Assembly: GCA_030024065.1 (NCBI GenBank)
Contig: JASEIE010000106.1
Location: forward strand, 1-11,158
Reading direction: 5' to 3'
DNA length: 11,158 nucleotides
Source of the DNA: Thermodesulfobacteriota bacterium
GTDB lineage: Bacteria > Desulfobacterota > BSN033 > UBA1163
A program made the position numbers and the translations under genes. The notes beneath the pieces were generated by a model. The model saw only the letters and a program-made list of their open reading frames with translations. It did no database searches and was not told where the DNA came from. How positions within the stretch are numbered: the first letter of the stretch is position 1; every line of letters starts with the position of its first letter. Shown in pieces: positions 8,074 to 11,158 of this stretch.

Positions 8074-9153
8074 TCAGAACTTAACGCCGCCTCTTTCTTC
8101 CATGAATTTCTGCAACCAGGGCCTGGTCTTTGCGGCAAAGGAGTTAGCAAACTTCAATATACCCACAGCTTCCTTGCTACCCCATGTCGGCTCGCCGGCG
8201 AATACCTTCTTTGCAGCCTCTTGATATCCTGGATCGGCTATCATCTTGGAGGCTGCCTCTCTCAGTATGTTTACTAAGTCCTCAGGAGTGCCGGGTGGGA
8301 AAACAAGCGGTTTGTTGGCCGTACGGCAGTACCCGAGCATGGCCAGAATTGCCTCCCATTCAATCCCCGAGGGATCCTTGCCGGAGAGGTCTTTCCAGAC
8401 TTCTCCCACCGTGGGGGCATCCGGCCAGTATGAACCCCTAACCATTTTCCCGTCTAAGTTCAGCAAGCCACTTTGCATCAGGGCTACTGCGTTGCCTTTA
8501 TCGACGTCGGATTTGGCGGACTGCGAAAACTGGGGACTGGTTAGCCATGTCAAATTGGTTTCCTTTTGATACCAGGCAAGCGCACGGTCAGCGCCGCCCT
8601 GGAATGCCAGAACATCTTTCGATTTTACTCCGGTTACGTCCTTGAGGATTAACCAGGTAGCTGTGCTTGGGTTCGGCAGCGGCTCCATACCATAGATCAA
8701 ATTTTTGGCCTTGGGGAAGTCTTTATAGCTTTTGGTATTATCAATCCATCCGACCATGACCTCTGCTACACCAATCAGGCACACTACCGGCATTGATTCA
8801 TAGCTATATTTCACGCCTTTTGTCTGCAGAAGGGAACCAATGCCTGTGTTGGATGAGCCGACCAGAAGAGTCAACCCATCTTTTGGAGCTGTATAGACAA
8901 AGTTGCCGCCAACGCTGGCGCCACCTCCGGGCATGTTGCGAACTATGATCGTGGGCATTCCGGGTATATGTGGTGGCAGCCACTTGGACCAGACCCGTGC
9001 GGTGACGTCTGTTCCGCCTCCGGCGTCATGCGGGACGACAAAAGTGATTGTCTTCCCCTCGTAGTAGGGTTTTTGTGCGTATCCCAGCGAGGCAACGAGC
9101 GTGAAGGATACAACCAGAGCGAGGATGATGTAAATCGCATTACTTCTTTTCAT
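8074..9153 (-). CDS. tctC: TctC/Bug-type periplasmic solute-binding protein of a tripartite tricarboxylate transporter
   Basis: A 359-residue exported protein. The N-terminus MKRSNAIYIILALVV is a classic Sec signal (basic n-region, hydrophobic core) ending ASLGYA, with likely cleavage after A26. The mature part opens with the family pattern ITFVVPHDAGGGTDVTAR (about 36-53), then NMPGGGASVGGNFVY (73-87) and APKDGLTLLVG (89-99). These are the ligand-loop motifs of Bug/TctC receptors, which bind a carboxylate in the periplasm and hand it to TctAB. At 359 residues it is somewhat longer than the common 320-330. The ATG at 9153 has a perfect AAGGAGGT seven bases upstream. Its leader holds one arm of the inverted repeat (9190-9233), and the other arm lies just after its stop. 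The ligand is unknown; known family members take citrate, terephthalate, adipate and others. Confidence 0.95.
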   Translation of the reverse strand: MKRSNAIYIILALVVSFTLVASLGYAQKPYYEGKTITFVVPHDAGGGTDVTARVWSKWLPPHIPGMPTIIVRNMPGGGASVGGNFVYTAPKDGLTLLVGSSNTGIGSLLQTKGVKYSYESMPVVCLIGVAEVMVGWIDNTKSYKDFPKAKNLIYGMEPLPNPSTATWLILKDVTGVKSKDVLAFQGGADRALAWYQKETNLTWLTSPQFSQSAKSDVDKGNAVALMQSGLLNLDGKMVRGSYWPDAPTVGEVWKDLSGKDPSGIEWEAILAMLGYCRTANKPLVFPPGTPEDLVNILREAASKMIADPGYQEAAKKVFAGEPTWGSKEAVGILKFANSFAAKTRPWLQKFMEERGGVKF

Positions 9154-9181
9154 TTTTTTTACCTCCTTATGCTATTATTTC

Positions 9182-9211
9182 TTGACATTGTCACAGTTGA
9201 AAAAGTATAAA
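9182..9211 (+). promoter_or_regulatory. Possible plus-strand sigma70-like promoter in the tctC leader
   Basis: TTGACA (9182-9187), an 18-nt spacer and TATAAA (9206-9211). The match is good, but it points away from tctC and into the antisense of the upstream genes, where no plus-strand gene is visible. The -10 half overlaps the inverted-repeat arm. In the other arm the 2-nt gap destroys the TATAAA. It could be fortuitous in AT-rich leader sequence, or drive an antisense RNA. Confidence 0.3.
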
Positions 9212-9233
9212 ACGGATTCTTCAAAGCACATAC
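9190..9233 (-). repeat. Right arm of a ~42-bp inverted repeat bracketing tctC
   Basis: It sits in the tctC leader, 36 nt upstream of the tctC ATG, in opposite orientation to 8019-8060. The arms differ by two substitutions and an extra TA in this copy. The enclosed segment of about 1.1 kb contains tctC and nothing else. Confidence 0.9.
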
Positions 9234-9277
9234 CAGTTTAAAAAGAACATTTTAGCTTAAAAATCTATTATTCCTCT

Positions 9278-9289
9278 TCAATCTCCCAT
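9278..9289 (-). other. Three-codon minigene (ATG GGA GAT TGA) with its own Shine-Dalgarno
   Basis: On the minus strand an AGGAGGTGG precedes this ATG by about five bases, and the frame closes after Met-Gly-Asp. The Shine-Dalgarno overlaps the stop of the 25-codon small ORF upstream (TTA TAG GAG GTG G), a coupling arrangement. It may be a chance by-product of a frameshifted small gene (see 9302-9379) or a leader minigene in front of tctC. Confidence 0.3.
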
Positions 9290-9301
9290 AAAAACCACCT
9301 C

Positions 9302-9379
9302 CTATAAGAAACTTTCATCAGCAGTATTATAAAGTATACCCCCCCCCACAGAAAAGTCAATAACTTTTTGGTGCTCCAT
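9302..9379 (-). CDS. Small ORF (25 aa) with a nine-G run, possibly frameshifted or phase-variable
   Basis: The minus-strand ATG at 9379 follows AAAGGAGGTGATC (9392-9380), a 13-base match to the complement of the 16S rRNA 3' end and the most complete Shine-Dalgarno in the window. The frame encodes MEHQKVIDFSVGGGILYNTA plus five residues (DESFL) and stops at TAG. A run of nine G (minus strand, 9347-9339) lies in codons 11-14. Losing one G opens a 36-codon frame ending at TAA 9268, whose new tail is hydrophobic then basic and acidic (VYFIILLMKVSYRRWFLWEI, then EEE). Gaining one G gives a quick stop. I do not recognise either peptide. The gene begins 28 nt after the MmgE/PrpD gene on the right and precedes tctC. 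It could be a small membrane protein, a leader peptide or a chance frame; the homopolymer length may also be a sequencing error. Confidence 0.4.
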   Translation of the reverse strand: MEHQKVIDFSVGGGILYNTADESFL

Positions 9380-9392
9380 GATCACCTCCTTT
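9380..9392 (-). promoter_or_regulatory. Near-complete anti-16S ribosome binding site
   Basis: AAAGGAGGTGATC on the minus strand, immediately before ATG 9379. It complements the conserved GATCACCTCCTTT tail of bacterial 16S rRNA over 13 bases. It is the main reason to regard the downstream small ORF as translated. Confidence 0.6.
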
Positions 9393-9406
9393 CGCTGCTC
9401 TCCGAC

Positions 9407-10771
9407 TCATTTTTTGACCAAATAAGGGAAAATCTGAGACACATCATTGATCTGTTCTAATCCTTCTACTAAAGATATAATTTTTTCCGTTTGATCCTGT
9501 GTAAGAACTAAATTGGCCAACCCTTTAAATTTATTTTTGATTTCATCCATGGAGAGCGGATTCTTGGGATGACCTTTTTGATAGGGGACCCTTTTTGAAT
9601 ATTTCTCTCCATTCTTAAGCCAGATTTCAACCTCTCCTCCAAAGACTTCCGGATACAGTTTTTCGAACTCTTCATCAACTTCCACCTCGACTCTTCGAGC
9701 AAATTCAATTAGGTCCGGGGCTTTGAGATCTTCTTCTTTGTAATCTTTAAATCCGTTTCCTCCCCTAAGCACCGTTTGAGCTAAACTATAGGCGAAACTA
9801 AACTGAGCCCCCAAGACATCCCGGGGTTCCACAATCACCCCACAGTGAACTTTCCCCTGTTTGCTCGTTTTTACTATAATTTTAGTAATATCATCAGGAT
9901 TGATATGATGCTCTTTGAGCAAGAATTGGGTGGCCTCAATAGGAGAGTGTATGAAGTGACAGCAATCAAACCTTTTAATACTCACATCCATGATACAGTA
10001 TTTCTTCCCCAGGTCTTCAGTTATCCTTTCGATGCAGTATTCATCAGAAAAAACCTTGCAAAATCCCTTTTCCCCTTCTATGACGCTGTCAGGACCCGTT
10101 ATTCCATTGCGAACAAGAAGGGCAGCCCGAATTCCAGCCTGAGCCGGGATGGCAGAGTGAATCCTCTTCACCGAGCTTCCCGTACGAGTATATTCCAAGA
10201 GTCCCCCTGAAAAACTTCCCGCAACTCCCAATACGTTAGTAAGCTGGTTTTCGTCAAATTGAAGAATTTTCCCAACCGCCACAGCCGCCCCAAAGGGACC
10301 AATAGCAGGGGGAGTATGGTGACCCCGCCAAAGCAGTGAACGGGCGACCCCTAATCCCACTCTTAGCATCATCTCGTGGCCAAGTACGATTGCCAATATC
10401 AGGACCTTCCCGGATACTTTTTCCTTCTCACCCATGGCTAAAGCCGCAGGGATGATGACAGATCCGGGGTGAGTTGGGATTGGAAAATGGGTATCGTCCA
10501 ACTCATGACCGTGATTGAAAGCAGAATTCACAAACGCAGCGTTCTCTGCGGTTGTTTTGTCGCCGTAATAGACAATGGTACTCTCTTGTTTGCCTCCCAA
10601 TTCTTTAACCGTTTTATAAATCTGTTTGCTCCACGGAAGTGATGAGGAGCATGCCAGTTGAATCCCCAACTGATCTAATATTGAGATTTTGGTTCTCTCA
10701 ATAACGTTTTTTGGAAGGTCTTCATATCTGAGTCTAAAAGCAAATTGTGCCAATTCTTTAGTTGCTCCCAC
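9407..10771 (-). CDS. MmgE/PrpD family protein (CAD/epimerase-like type), probable GTG start
   Basis: A 454-residue protein (455 if the ATG at 10774 is used). Numbered from the ATG, visible motifs are NHGHELDDTH (87-96), THPG (H102), RGHHTPPAIGPFG (H153), SVKRIHSAIPAQAG (K203), SIKRFDCCHFIH (K267) and SFAYSLA (Y329). These cover the positions I recall as catalytic in cis-aconitate decarboxylase (D93, T97, H103, H159, K207, K272, Y318), the aspartate being E91, so the site looks essentially complete. The AAGGAGGT (10784-10777) ends only two bases before the ATG but five before the GTG at 10771. The GTG-started protein also aligns without a gap to the 1424-2770 paralogue (MGATKELAQF against MGETRQLTNF), so I favour the GTG. 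It is the first gene of the run, with a promoter candidate about 230 nt upstream. The substrate is unknown; dehydratase, decarboxylase or epimerase chemistry are all possible. Confidence 0.92.
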   Translation of the reverse strand: MGATKELAQFAFRLRYEDLPKNVIERTKISILDQLGIQLACSSSLPWSKQIYKTVKELGGKQESTIVYYGDKTTAENAAFVNSAFNHGHELDDTHFPIPTHPGSVIIPAALAMGEKEKVSGKVLILAIVLGHEMMLRVGLGVARSLLWRGHHTPPAIGPFGAAVAVGKILQFDENQLTNVLGVAGSFSGGLLEYTRTGSSVKRIHSAIPAQAGIRAALLVRNGITGPDSVIEGEKGFCKVFSDEYCIERITEDLGKKYCIMDVSIKRFDCCHFIHSPIEATQFLLKEHHINPDDITKIIVKTSKQGKVHCGVIVEPRDVLGAQFSFAYSLAQTVLRGGNGFKDYKEEDLKAPDLIEFARRVEVEVDEEFEKLYPEVFGGEVEIWLKNGEKYSKRVPYQKGHPKNPLSMDEIKNKFKGLANLVLTQDQTEKIISLVEGLEQINDVSQIFPYLVKK

Positions 10772-10776
10772 CATTG

Positions 10777-10784
10777 ACCTCCTT
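10777..10784 (-). promoter_or_regulatory. Ribosome binding site favouring the GTG start of the first MmgE/PrpD gene
   Basis: A perfect AAGGAGGT. Its spacing is two bases to ATG 10774 and five to GTG 10771. The other genes here have four to eight bases, so the GTG is the better partner. Confidence 0.6.
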
Positions 10785-11000
10785 AAGTTCGGTAAACGGC
10801 TTGAACTTCACTTTCTTCTCGAAAAGTCTTGAATACAAAGGTTGAGCTACTGCAGTGATGATATGGTGGTACAAACAATTCCTCCAACCTTTTCTCTCAT
10901 TTTATAGGGGAAAAGAACAGAGTGGATTGTGTTTTCCTCTGCGATGATCAATTTCGGATTCAACTTTCTAATCATGGAAAATGTTTTATCGCTTTCTTAT

Positions 11001-11029
11001 ATAATATTATCCCTAATTCCATTAGTCAA
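11001..11029 (-). promoter_or_regulatory. Sigma70-like promoter for the minus-strand gene run
   Basis: On the minus strand: TTGACT (11029-11024), an exactly 17-nt spacer and TATTAT (11006-11001), within an AT-rich stretch. The predicted start of transcription is near 10994, giving a leader of about 220 nt before the first MmgE/PrpD gene. It is the best sigma70 match on the coding strand that I found upstream of any gene here. Confidence 0.6.
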
Positions 11030-11158
11030 TAAGGGCCTTCAAACTAGTAAGCATCTTTTTTTTCGTGATAGAGATCCACGGGAATGCCTAATCCAGAGGG
11101 GTAGGCGGGCCAGCGGAGAAAGATTTAGGGCGGCACCGCTTAAGGATTGACTCCAGAC

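Larger units (their letters stand above)
10775..11158. other. Upstream intergenic region and leader
   Basis: It holds the promoter candidate at 11029-11001 and, to its left, about 220 nt of AT-rich untranslated leader. A short imperfect dyad (GGAAAA/TTTTCC, near 10914-10937) is the only visible fold; I do not recognise a riboswitch. An open plus-strand frame at 10929-11150 has no ribosome binding site and a low-complexity, basic translation, so I do not call it. To the right of the promoter, a minus-strand frame is open from the window edge to a TGA near 11041 and could be the tail of a truncated gene, but nothing in its translation is recognisable. Confidence 0.5.

Noticed and set aside
7959..8150. 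N-terminal extension of TctA to the in-frame ATG at 8150
   Set aside because: It would overlap tctC, lacks a ribosome binding site and adds non-membrane residues; the ATG at 7958 has a perfect AAGGAGG and gives the family length.
9218..9236. Possible sigma54 site (TGGTAT-N5-TTGA) on the minus strand before tctC
   Set aside because: The -12 element lacks the conserved GC and the -24 element departs from TGGCAC; no sigma54 activator is in the window.
9380..9392. GATCACCTCCTTT on the plus strand as a fragment of a 16S rRNA 3' end
   Set aside because: The match stops at 13 bases and no other rRNA sequence surrounds it; it is better explained as the complement of a strong Shine-Dalgarno.
10929..11150. 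73-codon plus-strand frame in the upstream region
   Set aside because: No Shine-Dalgarno, the translation resembles no family I know, and it overlaps the promoter region of the minus-strand genes.
11041..11158. Tail of an upstream minus-strand gene
   Set aside because: A frame is open from the window edge, but the translation is not recognisable and the stretch is too short to support.

Overview
The window reads as one long minus-strand catabolic or uptake locus from a bacterium of roughly balanced GC. Shine-Dalgarno sequences are strong (AGGAGG-type cores before nearly every gene). Start codons are ATG except for one probable GTG. There are no rRNA or tRNA genes, no recognised transposase and no CRISPR. 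The gene content (several MmgE/PrpD paralogues plus a tripartite tricarboxylate transporter, TTT) and a palindromic intergenic element are reminiscent of anaerobic Deltaproteobacteria/Desulfobacterota. That placement is an impression from gene content, not a demonstration.

Layout in transcription order (right to left): a probable sigma70-type promoter (11029-11001) and a leader of about 220 nt; an MmgE/PrpD protein (9407-10771); a 253-nt gap holding a 25-codon small ORF with an unusually perfect Shine-Dalgarno and a nine-G run, then a three-codon minigene; tctC (periplasmic solute-binding protein, 8074-9153); tctA (large membrane subunit, 6462-7958); tctB (small membrane subunit, 5947-6465, 4-nt overlap with tctA); a compound palindrome at the end of tctB (5881-5955); three more MmgE/PrpD proteins in tandem (4278-5714, 2852-4204, 1424-2770); and a CapA-like metallophosphatase-fold protein (267-1385). 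The outer 266 nt on the left carry no supportable gene.

How the genes may work together (inference): TctC captures an extracellular di- or tricarboxylate, TctAB imports it using an ion gradient, and four MmgE/PrpD enzymes (dehydratase, decarboxylase or epimerase class) process it. The four fall into two types. The 9407-10771 and 1424-2770 proteins carry an 'ELDD..HPG' signature, nearer to cis-aconitate decarboxylase or iminodisuccinate epimerase. The 2852-4204 and 4278-5714 proteins carry 'RYLD(F/Y)ND...H(P/N)SD', nearer to bacterial PrpD 2-methylcitrate dehydratase. No prpB, prpC, CoA ligase or regulator is present, so the substrate cannot be read from the window.

Most unusual structure: a near-perfect ~42-bp inverted repeat (8019-8060 against 9190-9233) brackets tctC exactly, one copy in its leader and one just after its stop codon. 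Together with the G9-containing small ORF and minigene in the same leader, this makes the tctC segment the part most worth a second look.
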